The position numbers and the translations under genes are program-made. Shown here piece after piece: positions 1 through 10,069 of a stretch of DNA of 10,069 nucleotides (within the stretch, counting starts at the first letter, position 1; each line of letters begins with the position of its first letter). The stretch spans positions 836,589 to 846,657 of the forward strand of contig WELB01000022.1 of NCBI GenBank assembly GCA_009602725.1. Reading direction: 5' to 3'. Under the pieces are notes generated by a model. That model was not told the DNA's origin. It searched no databases and saw only the letters and a list, made by a program, of their open reading frames with translations. Source of the DNA: Spirogloea muscicola. Taxonomy: Eukaryota; Streptophyta; Zygnematophyceae; Spirogloeales; Spirogloeaceae.

Positions 1-2220
<2,220 letters not shown>

Positions 2221-2269
2221 CAGTTGCATATCTGCTGCTGCTGGGCTCATGTATCATCGATTTTGCTGC

Positions 2270-2277
2270 TGTACATA
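2270..2277 (+). promoter_or_regulatory. PUF/Pumilio-type motif TGTACATA in the DUF3755 3' UTR
   Basis: TGTACATA matches the Pumilio RNA-binding consensus UGUANAUA at all fixed positions and lies about 50 nt past the stop codon, in the sense strand of the transcript. Function is inferred from the motif only; an 8-mer of this degeneracy can occur by chance in 600 bp at a few per cent. Confidence 0.35.
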
Positions 2278-2393
2278 TTGCATTGTCTGCCCCTTGCTCA
2301 AGAATGTGGGAGCAAGGGTAATTGCTGCTCTTGCAGCCTGTTAGCGAACTTTTGAGAGCGGCTACATTGTATGTTTGCTCATCGGGCAATCAT

Positions 2394-2399
2394 TTTATT
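2394..2399 (-). terminator. Possible poly(A) signal AATAAA for the XPG transcript
   Basis: The reverse strand reads CAATAAAATG here, about 425 nt downstream of the XPG stop. It is the only perfect AATAAA I found on that strand of the shared flank. Plant poly(A) signals are loose, so this is tentative; if used, the XPG 3' UTR would reach to within about 150 bp of the DUF3755 stop. Confidence 0.3.
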
Positions 2400-2822
2400 G
2401 CAGCTTCAGCATCCTCTCGTTGCACCAGCCTTGCATCTTCTGTACTGTGTGGGTATGCATGCATAAATTTGGCCTCTTAAGAAAGTCTGTTCTGTTCATT
2501 ATGTTGTTGCCTCAACAAGTACTACCCTTATGGTGAATACCTCGAATCGTAATATTTGTGCGGAGCTTGTGTTAATGAAGGTATGGAGGGGTGTACTTGT
2601 AGCTGCAATGTCCATGATTTTCAAATTAAGAGCAACTCTAAGCCTTTGACCTGTTTGCCGCAAAATTAGGAAACCCGTCTGGCTATCTAGATCCAGCTCA
2701 GGCACCACCTTGCAGTGGATGCGCTTGACTAACAGCACATCACACATGGGGCACCTAGCGCCTCACGACTTGGGTGTGATCCCGCAGCATTGAGGCTCAA
2801 GCAGGGACAGTGGCAGCTCCGA

Positions 2823-4104
2823 CTATGAGGCTCTCTTTCGCCTGAGAGGCGCTGCTCGCAGCCTGCTTTGGGGCTGTGCCAGAGGGTCCAAGCTTGTACT
2901 CTGGGCAAGCTCGCTTGTTGTAGGGGCTTTATCTCCTGTGGCTGAAGCTGGCAGGCTGCTCCCAATAGGGCCCTTCTCTGAGGTGGGCGACGACACTTGC
3001 AAGTGCACATTTGCCTTGCTCGTACTTGCGAGTTCTGTGGTCGCCATCGAATCATTGGTCGCACTAGCGCACTGGGCTTCCACGGCGCGGCCAGCAGATG
3101 GTGTCGTCTCCAGCAACTCGCGGCTCGGCTGAGCATCATCGTGCTCCTCCTGCTCTTCGTCTGCACAGAAGCCTCCGCCTGTCGCATACGCTGCAGGGAG
3201 ACCCGGCGAGTCCTCTGCAGCCTTGGAGCCTGCGGCTTCCAGCTCTGGCCAAGGAGCGCCGTCCACACCACCCACAACATGCACGCTGCTCTCTTCCAAC
3301 TCGCTGCGGCCATCTGCGACTTGGAGCCTCGCCTTCGGCCTGGACCGTAACGACTGCCACAGCAGCACGCCCTTAAGCAAGCTCAGCTTCATAGCAGAGC
3401 CAAGAAAATCCATCAGACACGGTTGTGGACAAACTGAATCTCGCAAATAACAGCAGTGGTTCACCTCACTTGAGCATGCTCTTTCTGCTGTTGCAAATAC
3501 TTAATGACTGCCGCACTACTGGCTAATACTTGTGCTGACTGAGTGTATGAGCCAACAACAGCGGGATGCAACTCACTCTTCCACGCTCCTCAGTGCCAGC
3601 GTCGCTCCTTGAGGCTGCTCTGTGCACATCGCTCTCAGAGCCGCTGCTGCTCTCATCTCCACCTTCAAACTCCATGCCCCCGCCAAACTCCTCCTCCGAG
3701 CTGCTCGCTTGCTTCCTCGCACTTTTCCCGCCTCTTGGTCGCCTGCTCGCCTTCTTCTTGCCGGTACCTGCAACTTTGGCCACTGCCGGCTTTGGTGGAG
3801 GTGCTGGCTTCTTGCCTCGCCCTCGACTTTGGCGCTGCCTCTGCCTATCCTCAACTACATTTTCAGATGTGGCCAATGCCAGTTGCTCCTCATCCTGCTG
3901 TTCAATGTCAATTAGATGAGTAGCTGCTGCAGTCACTTTCTTGGCCTTCTTTTGAGGTGGATCTGCGATGAGATGGGGTGGAAGGTCCATCAGCTCCTCG
4001 CTGCGCTTCCCTGCAATCCTTGTCACAGCCTTCTGGATGCGCTTGCTCCGGATCTTTGCAAACCTCTGGTTGAACGTGTAGAATGCTTCAAGCCTCATCT
4101 GGGT
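2823..4104 (-). other. XPG C-terminal tail (exons 11-12)
   Basis: Exon 11 (4104-3577) begins [20 protein letters not shown], the conserved end of the plant XPG catalytic region, then becomes basic (SRGRGKKP near residue 1325, [16 protein letters not shown]) and acidic/serine-rich ([19 protein letters not shown]). The RGRGKKP segment resembles an AT-hook and the basic runs look like nuclear signals. Exon 12 (3353-2823) is chosen from CTGTGGCAG|TCG in the phase left by AGA|GTGAGT; it is low-complexity, Ser/Ala/Glu-rich and ends RRKRAS before TGA. No PCNA-binding QxxLxxFF motif is seen. Exon 12 limits are less certain than those of the catalytic exons because conservation is weak. Confidence 0.7.
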
Positions 4105-7100
4105 CTGCACACAGCAATAATCAAAGTACCAATGAACAGCCGGCACTGTCTTTGTTACTGCACGGTCTCTGTTATACTGCACGATAACCGTAGCTTACAT
4201 GACTAGCAAAGAGTGACAGATTCAGACTCTGGCAAGTTGGCAAACTACCAAAGAAGCGGAGAGCTGAAGAAGCAGTGGAACAGGTATCTAGCAGCTTGCA
4301 CCTTCAACTTCACACAGACTCATGACTAAGTGCGACTCGTCACAGGCTTTGTCAAGACAGTGCTAAGAGCCATGAAGGCTGGTCCTCAAAGTTCAGCCAT
4401 AATTCTAATCTTGCCTCTTGGTTCTCATATGCTTTCAGGGCCGGCATCACAGCGTCGTCGGTCTTCTCCCTGGACCAACCCAGGCGATCGTGGCAGAACT
4501 TGCGGAGTGCGTCGAGGTCGGGACGCCCCCAGGTGCACCGCTCGGTTGACCGGTCCACCTGAGGCCTCTTGTAGGCCGCCATGACGGCAGCGCTCGGGAA
4601 CGACTCGGGCACGTTCCAGTTGCGGCTCATGTTGCGATGCTTTGCCTCGAACGTCCGCCGGATGGCCATCAGCTCCGGCTCCTCGAGGGGCTCGCCTCCT
4701 AGCCCCTCTTCTGCCTTGCTCGACAAGCCCTTCCCGTATCCACCGCCAACGTGGTCGAAGATCCTCTCGTCTGGCCCATCCAGCCAGTCCTTGAACTTCT
4801 CCAGGCCACCATCCCCCGGGTAAGCGTTCACGACCTCAATGGCATTGACAATGCCAATGCCACTGCGCCCAATGGACAGTCTCATGAGTCCTTATATTTT
4901 TCATGGAATAAAGTGGAACACCTGTTTACAATGGCCGGTGCTCAAAGTTGCGGGATAGTCAAGCAGCCATATTGAATCTTTGTGGAGCACTGAACATACC
5001 CAATGGAGTCTCGGGGACATTACGATACACTGAAATTAATACCCAGCGAGGATAATTTTCAAATTCCAAGTGGGCTGAACTTAGAGGCGATAGCAGACAC
5101 TAACTCAAGAAGAAGTATAGGAGAAATATAGCCTCTTCACCTGATTCCGGGCGTGTAGTCGCTGCCCAGCAGCATGGCCATGCGTATAAGCTTGTCCCTT
5201 GACAGGCCAAGCTCGCCTTCTATATCCTTCATGTAGTACGTCTCCACGTACTTCCGTTCGTCAAAGAGGTTTCTGTACACGCTCCTCCCTCCAAAAAGGA
5301 AGGCGTCGCAGTCATCAGTAACAATGCCATCCACAAAGTCCACCTCGTCCATGAATGCGCACTGGGCCTCGGCCTCCATTGGCGCAATGATGTATGGCAA
5401 GCCAAAAATTTGAAGAAGCTCCTGAACGAAGTCAAGGAAAATGCAAAGCTCGATAACGTTAAGTGTGATCAAAATGGTGAACACTTCAATCAGATATTAG
5501 TAAGCAAGCAGGCAGTGTGTCCAAGACAATATAGGATGGACGACGCAGAGATCAAAGACAACTTTGCTTTTGCTCTTCACCTGGCACTCTTGGAACATAT
5601 CAGAGCTGACGTTCTCAGCATCGCGTTCATTCCTTTTCTGCAGGTTGCGGAGTAGCTTCTCCTCCTTCCGTAATGCCATGAACTCCTCGTCCCTCAGGTC
5701 TTGCGATTCCTCGTCCAAGGCAGTGTTGGCCTGTCAAACGTGCAAGACAAAGCTGGGTCTAGCCTGACCAACAAATCTGATGACTAAACAGGACTGCAAT
5801 AACAGGTGTATGTGCTGAAGAGAAGCATGTGTACCTGCAATTCAGCCTGCAGCTCGTCTTTAAGGGCAGCAGCTTCCTCAGCGAGCCGTAACTTCTCCTC
5901 CTCCACCTGCATCTCCCTCCGCAACAGCTCCTCTCGATCCAGCTCTGACAGGCCTACAGCAGCAGCCGCCTCATCTGCTGCCTGTGCGTACCCTGCGCTT
6001 GTATCTAGCTCCAAGGCCTGAGCTTCTTGCTGAAGACCACCCACCTCGTGCTCCAAGTCAGCTGTCTGCTCAAGTCCTGCCTCAGCATCCCCTGGCGTTG
6101 GCTGATGTGCAGCCGCCATGCCGTCTTCCTGTGATGCAGAGAGGCTGACTTGGGGATGGTGCTCAATGACCTGGACTGGGGCCTCAGTGTGCACTACTTC
6201 AGCCACCAGTGGCTTCTCTGGCTCTGACATTGGAGGCTCTTTTGATGGGCCCTCCCCCGCCCTCTCCTCCACAATGGCCTTTCCTTTCCGCCTCCTATCC
6301 TCCTCCTCCAAGCTTTGGCCTTCCCCGTTGCTCACTCTGAGCTCAAACTCCTCCATCTGAAGATCAGCAGCACAACTTGTTGCCTTGTCTCTGCTGCTCA
6401 TGGAGGACTCCTCGAGCGCGTTCCTCGTCCTATCGTGGTCATGTGGGCTCACGCCAATCCTTATGCCCGCGAGATGCCTCGGCTGAACGTCGCTGGCCCT
6501 TCCGCCAAAGTCCTCAAGACTGCGCCGCAGAGCTTCCTCCAGCTCGTCCCCCTCCGGTCCTTCCCGTGGCGCTGCCGCCGCGCACTCCTGCAGGCTGGAC
6601 TGGATCGCGCGCTGCAGATGCAAGTCTTCAGGCGCAGCGGCAGCTGCAACATGCACCTGTCCGAGGTCCTGCACCTCGCCGCTGCCATCCTCCCAGTCCA
6701 CGTCACTCTCGTCGCTGCCCTTGCCCTCCTCAATGGCGTTCCTGCAGCTGAGCGGCGGCTCTTGTGTCGCCTCTGGACCAGCTTCGCCCTCGGCAGCATC
6801 CACGCCTAAGTTGTTCTCATTGCCGCAATCGACCACACCGGTCGAGGACGGCCCCTCCTCCCAGCTGAAGTCACCCTCGGCAGCTTCAATCTCTGGACTA
6901 CGAGCGCCGCCCCTGCTCGCTTCGGGGGACTCATGGGCAACGTGAGCGTCGCCACTCTCACCGGACTCCCGTACGAGATTCGCGAAGAGGGTGCTGTCCT
7001 CGTCACTGTGATCACATGAGCCGGCCTCGATCGCAATCGACAGGTCATTGCTGGTGTGTTCCGTGCCTCTTCCTTTGCTGTCGTCGCAGACATCCGCCAC

Positions 7101-9916
7101 CTTTGTGTCGCCCGCTGCCTGCTGCTGCTGCTGCTCCTGCTCCTTCTCTCTCATCAGGTTAAGGTTGTGCTGCAGGTCGCGCGACATCCGCAGGCCCATA
7201 CCGCGGCGCCGGCTCACTCTCACGATGCCGTTCGAGTCCCGGTAGAGCGGAACAGACGAGCGCCCCACTTTGTCACTGTCGCTCTGATCCGTCAGCGCCA
7301 CCATGGTGTTGGCCGCCGGTCCCTTTGGGTCCAATACCGCCAGCAGCTCCGAGGCGGTGGCCAGAGCCCCATCCGCTCTGAGTGACCGTGTCATCGATCG
7401 CATGTCAACTGTCTCCTCGGGCTTTGCGTATCCGGAGGAGGCCATTGGGCCGTCGAAAATGCTCAGCGACAGGTCTTGGTCTGGCTCCTCCTTGACCGCC
7501 ACACTGACAGTGCCTGCCCGCTCCCACGGCTTTCTTGCAAGCGATGCCAGCATAGAGGAAACGGTTGGCACGAGGCCCGGTGTGCAGTGCTTGTAATCTG
7601 GGGGCGGCTCGAGGAGCTTGCTCAGCGAGGTGGCTCTGGCCTGCGCCCGCTTTGCAGCCGCCGACATCGTAGTCAAAGGCCTGCACAAAGGGCACAGCAG
7701 CTGGCATTGAGCAGGCTTTTTGCAACAAAGGACTGCAATAAGGTGTAGGGCACTAAATCTAAACCCTGAACCCTACACCCTAAACCCTGCACCCTAGAAT
7801 CCAAGCCGCCTAATTCGTCAGGAAACAAGCCAAAATCATATACACTGAAGTTAGGTGGCCTGTCTCGTGGCCGATGGATGTCCTGACAGCCTCTTGATGT
7901 ATGGTCTCACAGAAAACCTTTTCACTGCAGAACGCCTCAGCCCGATTCAGATGTATGAGACCCATCCAGAGCCGTCACTTAGAAGATTAAGAAAGAGTGA
8001 AAAGGTCGAGCAGAGCTGCTCACGTTTTCTCTGGTGGTGTGTAAGATGATGAGAATATGAACTCCCGGCCAGTCTCGGAAGCAATGCGAGTGGCAGGCAT
8101 TCCGGCGATGCCGACGCCGGCTGCGGCCTTTTGCACTTTGTCAATGTCCCTCCTCATGGCCACCGTCTTGAGATACCCCTGAATCTGCATCTCCGAGAAG
8201 TTTGACGGCACCTGAGACACATGAAGCGCTGACCCTGCTTAATGCTTGTCCTTCAGATGACATCTGAATGCATTACAGCCATCATAATTGGCTCTGCGAT
8301 AACTTAGATAAGAATCTGCAACACTAGAGGTTGAACACTCTGCACTTGTCACAAGCCACACGAGTGCTCTGTAGCGCAGACTGACTATTCTCCAGCTTGT
8401 GTATGCAGCAATTGAAGGATTGTGGTGGCGGACTTTGGCAACTTGCCGGAATTTCTCTCGATTCTGTGCCACCAGCTGCTCCCTCATCTACGTATATCAT
8501 AAAGGTAGCGCCCCACGGCAGCCATGTCAGCAATTGCAAAGCGAGCCACTCTAAGCAAGATCCCTGACGATAAGCGCAACACAAAATCTGCTCGTCATCT
8601 AGTGATCATATAATCAGCTCATTCAGGATATTCTCCATGCACCTGGACCATGAGCTCCAGCTGCACAGATGCCGGCAGAGAAGCGAGCACCTTCGGATCC
8701 AGGGGGCCTTCATCTTCGGGCTGCCATACGCACCAGAGTGATCACGGACACACACTGGTTTCGGCACATGCTTCTTGCTTTTCTTCTTGCAGCTGTAACT
8801 TAGTAAGCTAAGCCGACATGTATTGCATCACATCTGCCATTCATGCAGGCCAGCAAGTCAATGCTTTCCAGCCCAGATCCGCCAGACCATCAGAATCATC
8901 TCATTGTCGGGGTCCGCGCCCCAGCTCTGGTCACTACTGGCATCGTCCTCCTCTGGCGCCGCAGGCTGTTGTGGCGGCGCTGCTTCTGGCCTGCATCTTG
9001 GCCACAAAGATAAAGTCGAGCACGCCCCTTGTCACTTGCGGCTGCTGCTATTATACAACTGCGGCAAAAGGGAACACCTGACAATAACACAAGCACACGT
9101 AAGAAGTAGAAAGCCCATCCTGCGCACCCTGGGAGCGCAAGGATCTGGCCGGCTTGGCCAGCAGGAGACGAGGGGATGCCGTTGTCGTGCGCAGTCAGCT
9201 CCTGGTTCTGCTGAGACCCTTTGGACCCTCTCGAGCGAGCGCCCTGCTTGGGCGGTGGTGAGCGCTCCTCCGAGGCCTCGCCTGGAGCTCCTGAGCCAGG
9301 CCTGCCACGCGCAGGCCCTCCGCCTGCGCCAGCTGCGGCCGGCGCCTGCCTGGTCGGCTGCTGCTGCCCCTTGAGGGCGTCAATCTCGCCGCCAACCTCG
9401 TCCAGCCTCCGAGTCCTGAGCTGGCAGCCCCAACAGGCCGCGTCCCACATCAGCGCCGGCCTCGGCGACAACGGCGCGACGAGGCAAAGGCTTCGCCGGC
9501 CACACTGGCGGCCACGCACAGCCGGCAACGGTGCCTCGGCGGCAGCCATGGAGGAAAAACGCGGCTGCTGCTTGACCGATTTCAGTATTAACAATAAACA
9601 TTTGTGCTGATGATCGATATAAGCTAAATCGATATTGATCGAGGAGCAGGGGCAGGGCCGCTCACGTGGTTGAGGAGGAGCTTCTCGGCGGTGCGGCGGA
9701 TCTGGTTGTGGGCGCGGTCGCGCATGCGGCGGCGCGCGAGCACGGTGCGGCGCTTGAGCGCGGGCGTGCCGCCGTCGAAGACGAACACGGGGCGGGCCTT
9801 GAGGAAGAGCAGCTTCACGATGCGGCGCAGGAAGCCGAGCAGGTGCGCGTTGCGGATCATCTCCCCGTGCCCGTCGCGCATCGCCTTCATGAACTGCACG
9901 ATCCAGATGCTCGCGT
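2823..9916 (-). CDS. UVH3: UVH3/XPG (ERCC5, Rad2) DNA-repair 3'-flap endonuclease, 5'-truncated, 12 exons
   Basis: Homologue of XPG, which makes the incision 3' of a lesion in nucleotide excision repair and works with TFIIH in the nucleus. Exons in transcript order: 9916-9666, 9420-9128, 8990-8888, 8720-8643, 8487-8434, 8211-8024, 7680-5835, 5730-5581, 5421-5141, 4862-4415, 4104-3577 and 3353-2823; all phases agree, 1583 residues visible. Arabidopsis UVH3 is of similar size. The seven catalytic carboxylates map to residues D1, D48, E1004, E1006, D1025, D1027 and D1076, with the same spacings as human D30, D77, E789, E791, D810, D812 and D861. The XPG-N and XPG-I halves are separated by a long acidic spacer, as in true XPG rather than FEN1 or EXO1. 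Intron 10 is GC-AG. The first codon (Asp) is split by an intron, and the MGV/MGI-containing first exon is not in the window. Confidence 0.95.
4105..4414 (-). other. GC-AG intron (XPG intron 10)
   Basis: Read on the - strand, exon 10 ends CAAGAG and the intron opens GCAAGA at 4414; it closes GTGTGCAG at 4105. Joining here gives [16 protein letters not shown], which matches the plant XPG pattern EYEKRE-TQLRIEAFY residue for residue in length. No GT occurs in the neighbouring bases that would preserve this, and reading through meets a stop after about 20 codons. AG|GCAAG is the usual form of the minor GC-AG class. Confidence 0.85.
4415..4862 (-). other. XPG helix-hairpin-helix region (exon 10)
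   Basis: Exon 10 encodes [20 protein letters not shown] and then EKFKDWLDG, the helix-hairpin-helix element after the catalytic GSDYT, which contacts duplex DNA in the FEN1/XPG family. It continues into the conserved block [28 protein letters not shown] and [13 protein letters not shown]. The first base T (4862) completes a Ser codon AG|T shared with exon 9. It ends at E1231 immediately before the GC donor. Confidence 0.9.
5141..5730 (-). other. XPG-I catalytic domain (exons 8-9)
   Basis: Exon 8 (5730-5581) encodes [20 protein letters not shown] and ends [12 protein letters not shown], the charged lead-in typical of plant XPG. Exon 9 (5421-5141) encodes [20 protein letters not shown] (catalytic E1004 and E1006), [14 protein letters not shown] (D1025, D1027), [19 protein letters not shown] and [16 protein letters not shown] (D1076). 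These residues bind the two metal ions that cut the strand. The residue between the aspartates is Cys, where other XPG proteins usually have Ser; it is not a metal ligand. Intron 8 lies at 5580-5422. Confidence 0.95.
5835..7680 (-). other. XPG spacer region (large exon 7)
   Basis: This 1846-nt exon encodes about 615 residues (324-938), mostly acidic and low-complexity. It keeps the block [20 protein letters not shown] then [18 protein letters not shown] (about residues 465-505), recognisable in Arabidopsis UVH3. A short poly-Gln run follows (CAG/CTG tract at 7120-7134). Acidic Trp motifs GDFSWEEG (Trp 596) and SDVDWEDG (Trp 652) come next, then two ubiquitin-interacting motifs. The C-terminal 40 residues ([20 protein letters not shown] onward) look like a charged helix or coiled coil. 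In XPG/Rad2 the spacer binds TFIIH and aids substrate choice; that role is taken from the family. The acceptor is TTGTGCAG|G and the donor CAG|GTACAC. Confidence 0.9.
6507..6630 (-). other. Two tandem ubiquitin-interacting motifs in XPG
   Basis: [15 protein letters not shown] (around residues 671-685) and [15 protein letters not shown] (around 698-712) both follow the UIM pattern: acidic residues, then Leu-x-x-Ala-Leu/Ile-x-x-Ser-Leu-x-acidic. Human XPG is known to carry ubiquitin-interacting motifs in its spacer, so their presence here suggests an old feature. Ubiquitin binding itself is inferred. Confidence 0.75.
7681..8023 (-). repeat. XPG intron 6 with degenerate telomere-like repeats at 7742-7797
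   Basis: The intron runs from GTGAGC (8023) to TTGTGCAG (7681). On the + strand, 7753-7797 reads as about five CCCTAAA-like units: CTAAAT, CTAAACC, CTGAACC, CTACACC, CTAAACC, CTGCACC. Directly left, GGTGTAGGG at 7742-7750 is the exact reverse complement of CCCTACACC at 7771-7779, so the repeat carries a 9-bp inverted pair with a 20-base loop. Nothing else is seen in the intron. Confidence 0.8.
8024..9420 (-). other. XPG inter-domain exons 2-6
   Basis: Exon 2 (9420-9128) opens [19 protein letters not shown], continuing the last N-domain helix, then turns Pro/Gly/Ser-rich. Exon 3 (8990-8888) is acidic ([20 protein letters not shown]). Exon 4 (8720-8643) encodes [20 protein letters not shown], and the 54-nt exon 5 (8487-8434) encodes [18 protein letters not shown]. 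Exon 6 (8211-8024) encodes [20 protein letters not shown] then KVQKAAAG, and SRIASET-like [18 protein letters not shown]. The block LPxSxQLxLxVQ...LKTVAxRRxID...REFIFSSS is a signature of plant and animal XPG. Several donors are weak: GTGCGC (9127), GTCTGG (8887), GTCCGC (8433). Introns 2-5 span 137-222 bp. Confidence 0.85.
9666..9916 (-). other. XPG-N domain exon (visible exon 1)
   Basis: It encodes the N-terminal nuclease half from (D)[18 protein letters not shown] through [33 protein letters not shown] and [13 protein letters not shown]-like [13 protein letters not shown]1 (codon split G|AC at the acceptor GCCGCAG) and D48 correspond to human D30 and D77. The exon ends CAC|GTGAGC. Upstream of the acceptor, the frame meets a TGA after an Ala-rich run, so this cannot be the translation start; the exon with MGV/MGI...WELL is outside the window. 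Confidence 0.9.
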
Positions 9917-9953
9917 CTGCGGCCGCGGCGGCGGCGGCGACGGCGCGCAGTCA

Positions 9954-9993
<40 letters not shown>

Positions 9994-10069
9994 ACCACCT
10001 CGGAGTTCTCGACGACCTCGACCTCGGCGTCGGCCTCCGCCGCGGCCTCGGCCGCCGGCGGCTCCGCCA
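9917..10069. repeat. GC-rich low-complexity edge with a (GGC)12 tract
   Basis: The part up to the right edge is probably intron of the XPG gene. A near-perfect (GGC)n tract of about 12 units covers 9954-9991 (GCC on the transcript strand), flanked by further GGC/GCG runs at 9921-9946. The outermost 80 bases are Ala/Glu-rich if read on the - strand but match no part of XPG I recognise. The XPG first coding exon is not here. Confidence 0.7.

Larger units (their letters stand above)
2221..2822. other. Shared 3' flank between two convergent genes
   Basis: This 602-bp stretch separates the stop of the DUF3755 gene (+, 2220) from the stop of the XPG gene (-, 2823). It must hold both 3' untranslated regions, which may overlap. 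I see CTG runs near 2231-2244, a PUF-like site at 2270-2277, a reverse-strand AATAAA at 2394-2399, and a 12-bp palindrome TATGCATGCATA at 2454-2465. I see no convincing coding sequence, tRNA or repeat here. Confidence 0.7.

Noticed and set aside
6315-6809. A 164-codon open frame on the + strand inside the XPG spacer
   Set aside because: It lies antisense to the well-supported exon 7, has no family resemblance, and its length follows from the GC-rich acidic coding on the other strand.
7564-7688. Translation start within the large exon 7
   Set aside because: The preceding exon joins it with matching phase (AC|G, Thr) and carries conserved XPG sequence, so the large frame is an internal exon, not a separate gene.
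8823-9374. A 183-codon + strand open frame
   Set aside because: Antisense to XPG exons 2-3, with no start context or recognisable domain.
9991-10069. Ala/Glu-rich reading on the - strand at the right edge, considered as the missing XPG first exon
   Set aside because: It lacks the expected MG..GLWELL and RLAVD motifs and runs into a poly-Ala tract and a stop; more likely intron or low-complexity edge.

Overview
The window looks like a complete small draft contig from the nuclear genome of a streptophyte (a land plant or a charophyte alga; I cannot place it more finely). The evidence is spliced genes with introns of 102-407 bp, a DUF3755-type protein close to those of land plants, a plant-style UVH3/XPG DNA-repair nuclease, and degenerate CCCTAAA repeats (the TTTAGGG telomere type) inside introns. 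Coding DNA is GC-rich with CTG/CAG and CCG/CGG runs. No bacterial, viral, CRISPR or transposon gene was seen.

Layout: two protein-coding genes converge, and both lose their 5' ends at the window edges. Bases 1-122 are pure A. From 123 to 2220 on the + strand there are seven exons of a SANT/Myb-like + DUF3755 protein (267 residues visible, natural stop at 2220). Bases 2221-2822 are the shared 3' flank, with a PUF-like site and a possible poly(A) signal. From 9916 down to 2823 on the - strand there are twelve exons (1583 residues visible) of the UVH3/XPG/ERCC5 homologue, the 3'-flap endonuclease of nucleotide excision repair. Its first coding exon, which should hold about 30 residues including the MGV/MGI start, lies outside the window. 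Beyond 9917 there is only GC-rich low-complexity sequence.

I built the exon models by hand from splice signals, reading phase and family conservation. Phases agree across every junction in both genes. All seven catalytic carboxylates of XPG fall at the spacing of the human enzyme (Asp30-Asp77 = 47; Glu789-Asp812 = 23; Asp812-Asp861 = 49). The spacer keeps two ubiquitin-interacting motifs and two acidic Trp motifs.

I see no new multi-gene system. The points worth a second look are: a GC-AG intron in the nuclease gene; degenerate telomere-like repeats in introns of both neighbouring genes; a first intron bounded by complementary CCG and CGG tracts; a run of in-frame tandem splice acceptors; several weak 5' splice sites; and the 122-base A tract abutting coding sequence at the window edge.
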